A stretch of DNA of 64,000 bases from NCBI GenBank assembly GCA_014773175.1, contig VXCM01000744.1, forward strand, positions 80,956-144,955. The letters run 5' to 3'. This document shows positions 23,616 through 34,085 of this stretch, piece by piece. A model generated the notes under the pieces. The model was not told the origin of the DNA. It did not search any database and saw nothing but the letters and a program-made list of their open reading frames with translations. The DNA comes from Lucifuga dentata (lineage: Eukaryota > Chordata > Actinopteri > Ophidiiformes > Bythitidae). Numbering within the stretch: position 1 is the first letter of the stretch; every line of letters starts with the position of its first letter. Position numbers and translations under genes: made by a program.

Positions 23616-24454
23616 ACACTTTTCATGCCATCCACATGGAAGTAATGTTTCTGGAATGAAAAATATATTTCTATTAATGACTTAAATCGTACTTTCCAAT
23701 ACACGGATCAACAGTTTAAATTAAACACTAATTTATCAGCAGTGAATACTGAAGCTAACTCATAATTAATTGCTACCCACGTGGAATCACTGGAGATGCA
23801 CATGCATATGCACATGCCAGAAAGATTCAAATAGTGTTTTTTTTCCCGCTGTTTGATGACTCCTACTCGAGCCATATTGAAGCATTCCAAGCCAACATAT
23901 CCATGCTCTCCATACAGCTTTGTTTCCACAGTAAAGGAATTGCCTGGGAAAGGACAGGATGAGCCTGCATCTTATCCAACATTCAGGTCATAGATTCCTT
24001 TGATTGCAGTTGCCGAGTAGAAACTCTAAAACTACATAGTTAGAAGTAGATTATCTCAGTCTGGTTAGAAATTCTCTGGTCTTTGGGATGCAGTGCTGCT
24101 GTCTTTAATCGGCCGTCGCTTGTTATGGCGACCCAGTGCTACAGAACTGAGCTGACAGCAATGGTGTCAGCAACAGTAGAGTCGACTGCATTAGAATTAA
24201 GTAAAGAAAAGTAAAGCATTGAGTATGAGTTAATTAACAACATCAGTTGTACATCAACACAGTCTGGGTGGGGGTGGGGTTTAGAGTGGGCACCGGTACA
24301 CTTTAGCCCTACTTTGAAGCAGGGCCAGAAACAGATGACTCGGCTTGGGTCATTACAAGTGTAATGGAGCAGGAAGCAGGAAGTCACCTCAGCGTGATAA
24401 AATTCAGCACCGTCATGTAAAATGGCTGAAAGACTCCAACGGATGGGTAACGAG
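23616..24454. other. Intergenic DNA, nothing recognised
   Basis: No supported gene. The 163-codon minus-strand ORF (24139-24630) overlaps the interspersed repeat that follows and has no domain signature. Confidence 0.5.
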
Positions 24455-24765
24455 TAAATCGTTGGGCCGTGACGGCTTTCCCTCACAGCAAGAAGGTCAG
24501 GGCTTTCAACCTGACTTGGCCTTTCTGTATGGAGTTTGCATGTTCTCTTTGGGTTTAGTGTGGGTACTCTGGTTTCCTCCACCAGTCCAAAGATGCAGGT
24601 GAGATGAATTGGAAATACTAAATTGTCCATAGGTGAGAGTGTGAATGAGCTTGTGTTTATGCGTTAGCCATGTGATAAACTGGTGCCCAGTGGGATTGGC
24701 TCCAGCCTCCTATGACCTTGCACAGGATATATGGGTATAACAACGGATATACGGATGGATGCTCA
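24455..24765 (+). repeat. Fish interspersed repeat, 'GGAGTTTGCATGTTCTC' type
   Basis: Contains in order CTCACAGCAAGAAGGTC, GGCCTTTCTGTATGGAGTTT, GCATGTTCTC, CTGGTTTCCTCCACCAGTCC, AAAGATGCAGG, 'aattg.aaatactaaattgtccataggtg' and TGGGATTGGCTCCAGCCTCC. It ends in a GGATGGATG-like tail. I know this order from a very common teleost dispersed repeat but cannot assign its class with certainty. A shorter, more decayed copy lies at 44332-44480. Confidence 0.8.
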
Positions 24766-27700
24766 TGTAATTTGTACACTTTCAAAGTGCTTTTGACATG
24801 TGGAAAAATATATGACCTTAAAACTTTTAATAAAAATTGATCTTTGACTGCATGTGGGCAGGACACTTCTGTATAGTACCCTTGCTTAATGAAATAATGT
24901 TCTGGTAGAATGACTGTGGACTCAAAGGATTTCTGCTGTCTCACTGCTGACGCGCACGGCTCTGCATTGTCTCTTCTCAGAAAAAAGTGATCTCAGTTTT
25001 GGTCACTATGTCCACATTCAAGTGTACACTGGCAAATCAGTTCACCTCAGGGAAAGCTGCCTGAGGGAAAATTGCCTCGAGGGGGAAGTGCACAGAATTG
25101 TTATTCCTGCCTGTCTCCATTATGTGAGATTTAAAGATGTTGAGTCTTGTTTACAACACCATCAAAAATACAGCTGCTGTGTGTTTCTTCTGAAAATATT
25201 TGTGAAAACGGTCTGAACAGCTTTGTGTTGATCGAGTTGGGGCGTCGTGTGGTGCTGCAGATGTGCACGTTTGAGTAATTACATCAATAACAGTAGATGG
25301 TTCCAATGAAATGAGCCTTTTGTGTTGTTTGTCTTTGAGCAATTAGGAGTCGATTGCTTGTTCCTCTCCTTTCTGGAAGGACCTTGAACAGATGTACAAC
25401 TGAAGATGATGATTACAAGGAAATTCTCAAAAGACTTAAGTGACTTTGCGCGCACCAGCAAATGAGACGCACGATCCCACAGGACAGGACTGGGTTGACA
25501 TTTCATTACTGATAAATGAGAGTAACAACCTGAGTGTTATCCTAACCTCTATTAACTATTCACTGAGTAACAGCACAGCTTTATACCATGATGAAAGAAG
25601 CGAGAGTATCACCAGTAATGTGTGAAGGAGTGTTTCCTCTGAACACATTGATCATATGCCTCCGCCGGCATGCCTTGCTCACACATTGTCTTGGCTTTGA
25701 AATGATCTATCATGCACGTTTGATCACAGGAGAAAATACTCACAGCACTGGAAAACTCAGACAAGAATCATGCACTTTCTAGAGCAGCGCATTGTGTTCT
25801 ACCTTATTAAAATCTTGATTCTATTTCATTTCTACACTCGCACGGAATCAGCCAAAGACAACTGCTCTTCCTCAACATCTGCTCTCTCCCTCTCTCCAAA
25901 GATTCCCAGGAGATTTGAAAGATTAGATCCTTTCCTCCTTTCCATCTCTTCCACCCCCAATATTAACTTATGGGGCGCGATTGAGGAGAGAGTTGTCATA
26001 GTAACAAGTATGGAGACATTCTAAAATTCGTACACAAATAGTTTAATAATTCTTGAGCCAACTCTGTCACAGTGAAAGTCTGTGGAGGCCAAACATTAGT
26101 CGTCGTGATCACAGATTTGGCTGCTGAACAGTGTTAAATTAATGAACTGTGCAAACAAACACAGATGTTGTGAAAAACTTTAACATGAGCTTAGTACAAT
26201 CTTGCATTAAAAATGTTGCTGTTCAGCAGAAAACACTTAAGTTTTGGCTGAGTGAGTGTCTCATCACGAATGCAACGCATCAATAGATTTTTTTAAAATC
26301 AAATATAGTAAATAGGAGAAGCATACAAAACACTGGCACAGTTCTTCAATTTGCTGCGTTGTATATGCGTGAGTTACAACTCCATGATATTTCTCAATGT
26401 GGCTAATTAAACTGTCTGCTGTTTTTAACGTAGGATGAGAGGGGCTGATGTGATTGGTCATTGCTGAAACACGCCCTAACACTCCTGACACTATCTGCTG
26501 ATCCTGCATTCCTCCTGCTAATCTCCTATTCATTCTGCTGCAGCCTCCAGCCAAAAATGCAAAAATGATTTGGTCACATCCACCTGTCCTTGCACCCAAA
26601 GTTTGCGTAGAGCGATAGCACCCAGTTTCAGAAAATTAGAGGCCAGAGTTCCGTCTGCTGCAGTACTCAGTGAGTGATAAATCAATTTCGATCATTTGTA
26701 TGAATTTCCATTCCCTCTTCCCATATTGTGAAATCCTGCATAGAGAAATACTAAAATATGCATTAACCGAACAAAATGCATAACCTTGATGCAGCTCCAT
26801 CGTAAATGTGGTCAAGTGTTATTAGATTTATTTGCTTTCAAAAAGACCACAAATTGAACCCCTAAGTGTTCAGTACCCTGAAGGGAGAGACCTAAACACA
26901 AAGCAAATAATGTGCTTCTCCACTGCAGCAGTCTGCTCATACCATATATTTTCTCTGGTGGATGCTGGTACATGATAGTAGTAGTACCTGATTTTTTTTG
27001 CTAAAAGTTCAACCTGGTGATATGCAGAGTCAGAAACAAAGTAGACAGACTAAAGCTTTCAAATATTGACCAAGGTCATGAGGGAATCATGTGTCTAGAC
27101 TATCATCGTGTCATATTAGGAACTTGGTATTAGCAACCCACAGTTCTGACATACTGAGTATCAAAACCATTATGGAATCGACTGTTACGGTTCAATAAGT
27201 CCTGCAACCCTATAAAATCCCAACAAAAATCCAAGGATAATCACAAATAGGATTTTTAGAGGGCCCAAATAGAAATAGACCCTCATGATTCTGGTTTTGG
27301 TTTTATAGAATTCTCTCTGACTGTATGAAATGACATTTTATAGGGAAACTTGACGAATATAAATTTAACAAAGCATTTTTTTTTTAGTATATTAAAGGAC
27401 TGACTGCTACCTTCTTTCTGTCTTTTGTGACTTCTGAAGAACATCTAACATCTAACATATGCTCTCTCTCATTACGTTAATACCTCCTTGGCAGAAGACT
27501 TAACTCTCTGTCAGTCAAAATCCCTTCATGAAAACAGACGTTGCAGAGCAGGACGCTTCTGCAGCACAAGTGTAAAATTAGAGAGAAAAGCTTCATTTTA
27601 CTTGATTGCAGGTTAATCTGCCGCCCTCCACTCAGCCAGGAGTGTCCTGTAATTATTACCACCATCGTGAAGGTTAACTTTTCAATCACAGTTGGCAGTA

Positions 27701-29798
27701 AAGTTGGCAGTATAGCTTGAAAGTCAATTACAATTGGTGGAAAATTAGGTTTTTAGGGGCTGAAAAGACCAGGTGGTACAGACAGCCATTTCAGCCACCA
27801 TGCAGCCATTTCTCGGGTTTTTTTTTTTTAGATTTTATTTCATAACTTATAACTACGAACATAATTTTAAGGTGTAGGAGTGCAACACTGCACTTGAATT
27901 AGAATTTGTTTTCCAAATTTCATCCAATCAGCACCAGATTTGGTACCTAAAATATTTGAATGAGTTCAGAAAAAGTACCTCATTTATCATTGTTCTTTTT
28001 ATATCCCCCTGCATTTTAGTGTGATTGTTTGTTAAAATATGTAAATATTTGACATTAACTGCAATAAGTCTTGAATACAACTCTATTTGCAACCAAGTTT
28101 TGATGACATGAGCATCTATCAATTCCAAGCCATCCTGTAACTTTTGCATTACCACCTGTAGCTGCTACAACAGCAACATGATGAATTTAAAATGGCTCAA
28201 ATCTTAGTGCTTTTCCACCAAAAAAAAAGTTCTGGTTTCGAACTGGCATTCAGGCAGAGTTTTTTTTTTTTTCTTCTTTGCTGGGTATTATTTTTCACTT
28301 TTTACAGACTGGATAATTGATCAATTAATCAACAAAATCAAAAAAATCATTAATAAAAATAATTGTTCTTCCACTAAACATCACATAAGCACAGAGAATA
28401 TGGATATGAGGATGCCTGTATCTTGAATAATACAACTAATTCCAAGTACACAGTGCTATTTTCTCTGTAACATGCATTCTGTCTCATCCTTGAATGGACA
28501 GAGGGAGCAATGGCAGGGCAACAGCAAGCACAAGCAAGAGACACTTCAGCAAAGATAAAAAAGAGAGGGAAAAATGTAAGAGGGAGAGGGAAAAAAAAAT
28601 CAGGCACTGCAATGTCACTTTTTGTTTTGCATGTGGTAAACTTGTTTATAATAGCTTGTTTCTTTGTGGAAGTGCAAAGCCGCTCAGCAAACTGAGATGA
28701 ACAGTGGAATCTAATGTAATGTTGTCTGACGGACAGCAGTAATGGATAATAAATCCGGGGTTCAGGTGCTGTTTGTTCATAAATCACACTGAGACTATTG
28801 GCTAAAGTCAAATCCATCAAGCTGCAGTGCAACAGGGATCAGTGGCCTGGAGAAGTACAAAGAAATCCCATTTGAGGCCAGATAATGGTTTGTCTTCCCA
28901 ACTGTCTCTGTGTACTGCAGAAAATATATATATAGATATATATAAAAATACACAAACAACTTCCCCAGATATTTAAACCTGCTCACTTGTTTTTGGCTAA
29001 AATGGGTCAGAAATGCTGCAAGTAAACATGAGCTGTATATTGATAGGAAAAGTTTTAAAATTTACTTTTCTAATGCATTTTTTAAATCCATCCAAATTCA
29101 TGAGCCGGGTGGGTGGGAGTTCAGTGAATCAGCATGTATCATCTGCTCCGTGGCAGAAACCCAGGCAGTGGGAAGCAGCTAAAAGGTTCACTAATATGAT
29201 GTTTTGCTACTTGTTTCTTTTACTGCAAGGTCATCATAAAGATAAAAATAATCCCCCATGACAAATTTGTTTTCAAAAGGTTTCACTCTCCTTCTCTATC
29301 ATCGCTGAGAAATACTGCCCAATAGTGCTGACTCCAATAGAATGCCGTGATCAGGCTCTGATGAATTACCCTGTCGTTCCTGTAATTCAAATGCCTCCAC
29401 CACTTGTTTTGAGGAAGAACATGAGAGTGTGAAATGCTCCTTTGGGATTCTGACTGAGAAACACTTCTTCATTTCTAGACACATGTTGAAGTATGTCACA
29501 TTTCTAATCTGATGAAATCTTGCTTGCTAACACCTGCCAATGAAAGGTAATTGTGCAAATGTAAATACAGTACACAGCCCACTGGTAGGAGGGACAATTT
29601 ATCAATGTGGCTTTATATTGCAGGCAGCAATTTGCTTGTCCTGGCCAGGATTCAAAATTAGATGAGAATTCTGCTGTTGATGCATCAAGTGTTGATAAAT
29701 CTGTACAGAATGTGACTGCGGTGAAAAACTAATATATGGAAGAGCTAAAATTATCCACTCACTGATATATAATGACTTACTGAACTATGGATCTTATG
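24766..29798. other. Intergenic DNA, no gene recognised
   Basis: About 5 kb without a supported gene. It has short homopolymers (T runs at about 27371, 27820 and 28260; A run at 28589) and a TA-rich stretch at 28923-28945. The ORFs, including the 152-codon minus-strand frame at 28374-28832, are interrupted by low-complexity tracts and have no recognisable domains. A possible RFX site at 25992 is listed separately. Confidence 0.4.
25992..26005. promoter_or_regulatory. Candidate RFX X-box
   Basis: GTTGTCATAGTAAC is a near-palindrome that fits the X-box pattern GTTGYCATRGYAAC bound by RFX factors. A single 14-bp match in 64 kb of gene-poor DNA may be chance, and no promoter is visible beside it. 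Confidence 0.35.
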
Positions 29799-30358
29799 CT
29801 AAAGGACCATACCAGTGATTTTTCATGTTTAACATGAAAAATACATTTAACATTACTGACAACCCTTTTCCAAAATATAAAACTGCATTTTAGTTATTTA
29901 TTTAGTAACAGTTATTTTAACAAATCCCCTATTGTTTCAAAATCCACTGTTAAGGTGATACACCCACCTTAAAATTCATCTGCTAAAACATATATAGAAT
30001 GAATGAATGTAGAAGGGACAGTCATTTTAATTTCTTGGTAAAAGCCATCTTCTCCTGGGACTATATTGCCTGGCAGAGGCATACATGCAGCCTGTGTTTT
30101 AAATAAAGTAATCTTGACAAAAAAAAATTAATAGAAATCATGTTTGCTGTGACAGATTACTTATCTCACACATTTCAAGTCTCTACAAGTTAATTTTTTT
30201 TTGCGTATGAACTGTAACCAATGGCAGTCCGGAAGGCAGAAAAAACAATTCTAATATTTACCCAGTTGTATGTTTTGGAAAATGACTGTTAGTAACATAA
30301 CATGTATGTGGGTTGTATATATTGGGCTCAAACATACAAAACTATATGCTCCTTTTAG
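29799..30358 (+). mobile_element. TTAAAGGACC-family MITE, near-complete copy (about 560 bp)
   Basis: The left end AAAGGACCATACCAGTGATT is intact, but the flanking TTAA has become CTAA. The right end ATATGCTCCTTTTAG is decayed. The interior has the 'cttctcctgggactatattgcctggcagagg' and 'acttatctcacacatttcaagtctctacaagtt' blocks. A repeated AACATGAAAAATACATTTAA-like slip follows the left end. No ORF of interest is present. Confidence 0.8.
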
Positions 30359-31383
30359 ACTCTATTGAGCCTTTGAAAAATGTTTACATTCATTTGCTTT
30401 GTCTTTCAGCGTTCACACATTTAAATAGAACAAAGTGCAGTATATAAAATAGATGCTCTCAGAACTTGCTTATCATTAATAACATATGACTTGTTCTCTA
30501 GCAATTTGCTCCATAGATAAGTTGATTTATAACCGAAACAGTTACACAAAGGCCAGTTACGCTGCATGGCTACAAGAGAGACTGCCATATGTAACAGGCA
30601 ACAGTTCAGATAGTAGGCTAAACATGATTTATCCATTATGTGGCCACTAACAAGCTGTCACTATACCTACTAAGGACAATATATTCAGGGTTAGAAAATT
30701 CACACACGCTTTGTTTTGTTGCAATGTGTTTGCACACACATATACCTGCTGTATGTGCATGAGTGGGAGTTGATGGCAAAAGAACTCTGGCAATGGAAAA
30801 TTATTACTGAATAAAACCAAATGCTTCCTCAGAGGTAATTAAAATACAAGATGAATTCATACAGCGCTTTGACCATATTTCCTTTTTTCTACTAAAAACA
30901 CAGCATTGATAAAAATTTAATGGCAACAAAGTCTTGCCCTCTCCACTGAGTCCTCCACAGCAAATTTGTCCTGTCTATGCTTCTATGCTACTTAATGAAA
31001 GAGAAGATGGATCTTAAAAGCTCCTTTGATGCAGAGTCTGAGGCATAAGCTTCTGCTTTTTGTTGATCAATAGAATTTCAAAGTCATTTCCCCTTAAATG
31101 GCAGAATGATCCGAGGCCAGCAAAGTTTAAATCTTTGCATTTGAGTTTTCTTGGAAACTAAAACAATAAAAACCAAAGCTAAAAAGTCTGCAGCACTTCC
31201 CTCACTTAACCTTAAATAGAACACTTACGCATTCTTGGGTCCATTTTCACATTCAAACAATGCCTGATAGAATTTGACATTAAATATAGCTTACACGTTT
31301 TATACTACAAGCTTAATGGTGTTTTTGACAGACTCTAAATACTTGATGATGCTTGATGCTTCTTAATACAGCTCAATAACTTC
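30359..31383. other. Intergenic DNA, nothing recognised
   Basis: No gene, repeat or structured element was identified. Confidence 0.5.
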
Positions 31384-31526
31384 CATTCATCCATTTTCTA
31401 CAACTTTTACAGGTCCGGTCACAGAGGAAACAGACTCAGCAAAGTCGCCCAATGTGCCTTTCCCTCGCCATGTCCAACAGCTCTTTCCAGGGAAACCTGA
31501 GGCATTACCAAGCCAGATGGAATACA
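31384..31526 (-). mobile_element. Non-LTR retrotransposon 3' tail, antisense fragment
   Basis: Begins CATTCATCCATTTTCTAC, the reverse complement of the GGATGGATG-type tail. It continues with decayed reverse-strand sequence of the same 3' end found in sense at 56865-57118 (compare 'ccagggaaacctgaggcatta' here with 'ggaaacgcctttggattcccc' there). It is 5'-truncated, as usual for LINE insertions. Confidence 0.65.
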
Positions 31527-31662
31527 GTTACAAAAAAAGTTAACAAATCTTTTGGAAGGGGGAAAAAAAAAAAAAAAGACTTGGAGTTCTTCAGTTCTTA
31601 TTTAGTAAATGCACAATTTTAACATTTACAATCTAAGTTTAAGAAGTAAGTGTACATTTGCT

Positions 31663-32272
31663 TTAAAGGGCCAAACTGGCCATTTTGCTTGTTTGAGCCT
31701 AATATATTCAACTTTCATATACATAAAATTACTGACAATAATTTCCCAGAGCATACTACTGGAACGGTGAATTAAAAAAAATAATCCCTACCTTACAGAC
31801 TGCCATTGGTTTCAGTTTATTCTTGTATGTTATTAAAATCAACTTGCCGATACTTGAAACATTCTTGGGATAAGTAATCCATCATCATGAACAAGACGTA
31901 TATTCAGGTTTTTTTTTTTTTTTTTAAGTTACGTAATTTTGGCATGTAAGTGCAATAAAAACCGTGGAGTGATCTGAAAATGCTTTTTTATTGAGCTTAA
32001 ACACTAAAATTACATAACTTTGAAAAATCCTGAATATGCGTCTTGTTTGTGATGATGGATTACCTAACCCAAGAACGCTTCAAGTATCAACAAGTTGATT
32101 TTAATAGTGTACAAAAATGAACTGAAACCAATGGTGGTCTGGAAGATAGAAAAAAAAAAATGTAATTCACCATTCCAATAGTATGCTTTGGGAAATGATT
32201 GTCTGTCGCGTTACATATGAAAACTGAATATATTAGGCTCAAACATGCAAAATGGCTAGTATGGTCCTTTAA
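31663..32272. mobile_element. TTAAAGGACC-family fold-back element, near-perfect palindrome (610 bp)
   Basis: TTAA lies at 31663-31666 and 32269-32272. The whole left arm (31663-about 31940) is the reverse complement of the right arm (about 32007-32272) with few mismatches, leaving a spacer of about 65 nt. Paired landmarks include GGCCATTTTGC / GCAAAATGGC, TGCCATTGGTTTCAGTTTAT / ATGAACTGAAACCAATGG, and GATGGATTA / TAATCCATC. Most other copies have long inverted ends but distinct halves. This copy has two right-type arms. A transcript across it would form a hairpin of about 265 bp. There is no transposase. Confidence 0.9.
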
Positions 32273-32379
32273 TGACTTCTCCAAAGGCTCCAAAATTCAG
32301 ATGAGACTGACATTGGAGGTACGTATGAGTTATGCAGGTAAAGTGTGTTTACTGACAGACACTGCTCTTCTCAAGTTTC

Positions 32380-32776
32380 AAATTCCAGAGGACTTTAGAT
32401 GCATACAGATGTCAAAAGTTGTAAATGCATCTATAACATCTTGGGTGTTCATGAATCCACTGTAGGACAATTTATCTACAAAAGGAGGGAATGTAGTACT
32501 GTTGCTACTCTCTCTGGGAGTGGGCGTCCTGCAAAGATCACACTAAAAGTACAACATGCAATGCTGAAGGAGGTAAAAAATAATCCAGGGGTAACCTTAG
32601 AAGACCTGCAGAAATACTTGGAACTTGTTATAGAGCCTCTGTTCATGTGTTCACTTTCAAACTTCAAAAACACTGAACAACAATTGTGTTCATGGAAGAA
32701 TACCACAGAGGAAACTATCGATCTTCAAAAAACTCTGCAAAACACAGTGTTTGGAGGAAAAAAAACAATTGACTAA
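32380..32776 (+). pseudogene. Tc1-like transposase relic (second family)
   Basis: The 125-codon frame at 32399-32776 reads like the N-terminal DNA-binding part of a Tc1-type transposase. A helix-turn-helix-like ESTVGQFIYKRREC is followed by TVATLSGSGRPAKIT and EVKNNPGVTLEDLQKYLE, matching the family pattern around 'GRP.KLS' and 'VTL.ELQ'. Later residues correspond to scattered downstream pieces ('swkntte', 'vfggkk'), so the central catalytic region has been deleted. It differs from the family at 20524. No terminal repeats of its own were found. Confidence 0.7.
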
Positions 32777-32787
32777 ACACTGATGCC

Positions 32788-32896
32788 AACTATTTCCCAA
32801 AACACATGGAATATGAATACTGTATTTTACAATAATTTTTTCTACTTACAAGAGTGCCATTGGTTTTAAGTTCATTCCAGTATGCTAACCACTCTG
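32788..32896 (+). mobile_element. TTAAAGGACC-family fragment
   Basis: A short piece containing ATTTCCCAAAACACATGGAA, TTTTTTCTACTTACAAGAGT and GCCATTGGTTTTAAGTTCAT. It matches the left arm of the 31663 copy from about 31740 onward. Both termini are missing. Confidence 0.6.
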
Positions 32897-32927
32897 TCCA
32901 AACAACCAAAACTTAAATATGTTTTTC

Positions 32928-32996
32928 ATCCAAAAAAACAAACAAACAAAAAAAAAAAACAAAAAAACAAAACNAAAAAAAAAAAAAAAAAAAAAG
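32928..32996. other. A-rich (AAAC)n tract with assembly N (32974)
   Basis: A degenerate (AAAC)n and poly(A) stretch interrupted by one N. The length is unreliable. Confidence 0.9.
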
Positions 32997-33450
32997 CCCC
33001 AGAAATTCTGGGATATTTGGGTCACCAAAGTGATTTCGCTGGTGTCTTCAACTAGATTCCTGTTTAGGGTTCATTTTAGCCCTGAAGACACACAAGAGGT
33101 GAACTGGGGCCCTTCGTGTGTCCCTCTGTTGTAACATTAGAATACAGTGGAAACCGTGCAGTAAGGAAATGCATGTACTATGTGCATACACACGTCTGTA
33201 TAGGAAAAGCGTAACCCCTAATCCATACTGAGTTTTGCTTTGGTCAGCATGGCTCCACTTTGGAAAACAAACAACTAGAAACAGGAAAGCTACACTTGTA
33301 TGGCAGGGAAACATTGATGTCTTGTAGAGTGATGGCAGCCTTTCCATGTAGACATATTGCAAAGGCAAGCTTTTTGAGCAGGGTATTCATGGAGGCAAAT
33401 GCTTTTCAGTCTTTGCTGAGTGTCGGGACTCTTTGAAATGTGACACACCA

Positions 33451-33484
33451 CAAAAAAAAAAAAAAAAANAAAAAAAAAAAAAAA
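33451..33484. other. Poly(A) run with assembly N (33469)
   Basis: An unresolved homopolymer of about 33 A residues split by one N. Confidence 0.9.
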
Positions 33485-33521
33485 CAAATATTTTACAGAA
33501 GGTGTACATTTAGCTGTGGAT

Positions 33522-34085
33522 GGTAGGGACATGTCCCTACCAATGTGCTAATGATTTTTTCCTGCCAAAAGTTTTATTGGGTAAAGTTTATCAGATATTT
33601 GCTACTTAAAACAATTAAACACAATGTGCTACAACCTTTAATCAGTAATTGATGTGTAAAGATGTTTGGATCACCTTTTTTGCTATTTCCATGTCTGTAT
33701 TTAGTAAGAATGCATAAGAATGCATACAAAACTATTCTCATTACAGCTTTGTAAGAGGAAATGCATCCATTGTGGCTAGGGACCATCAAGAAAGTGTAGT
33801 TCTTTAAAAAAAAAAAAAAAAAANTTTAAAAAAAAAAAAAAAACATAGGATGATCAAACATAGGTGATCTCAGTATGCTTTGCATACAAATCAATATACA
33901 CTTAAAATACTTTTACTTGTTGGCATGGAACCTTTTTCACTATACTATTTCTGCTATAAATCTATATATTCTCTGAGCAATTTCTCCTATGTAACATCTT
34001 ATATTAAACCTAATCTAAGTTGATAAATAGGAAAAAGAGGCGTTTGGGTGGTTGGGTGGGCCTTGACATATTTTAGCAAGTTTTG
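33522..34085 (+). repeat. Diverged interspersed repeat, copy 2 (sister at 412)
   Basis: Begins with the perfect 20-bp palindrome GGTAGGGACATGTCCCTACC at 33522-33541, then follows copy 1 (412-1010) in order. Shared blocks include 'gggtaaagttt', 'atcagatatttgctacttaaaac', 'attacagctttg', 'ttggcatggaacctttt' and 'gctataaatct'. It is interrupted at 33806-33842 by a poly(A) tract with an N at 33824. No coding capacity is seen. Confidence 0.65.

Noticed and set aside
23347..23704. Overlapping Phe/Ser/Pro- and Lys/Arg-rich ORFs on both strands
   Set aside because: Direct translations of the purine-rich tract.
24139..24630. 163-codon minus-strand ORF, the longest in the window
   Set aside because: It overlaps the fish interspersed repeat on the opposite strand, has no recognisable domain and no gene context.
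28374..28832. 152-codon minus-strand ORF
   Set aside because: Its middle is Phe/Pro/Leu low complexity from an A/G-rich plus strand, and no motif, signal or splice context is visible.
32478..32706. Minus-strand ORF opposite the Tc1 relic
   Set aside because: Shadow of the plus-strand transposase fragment.
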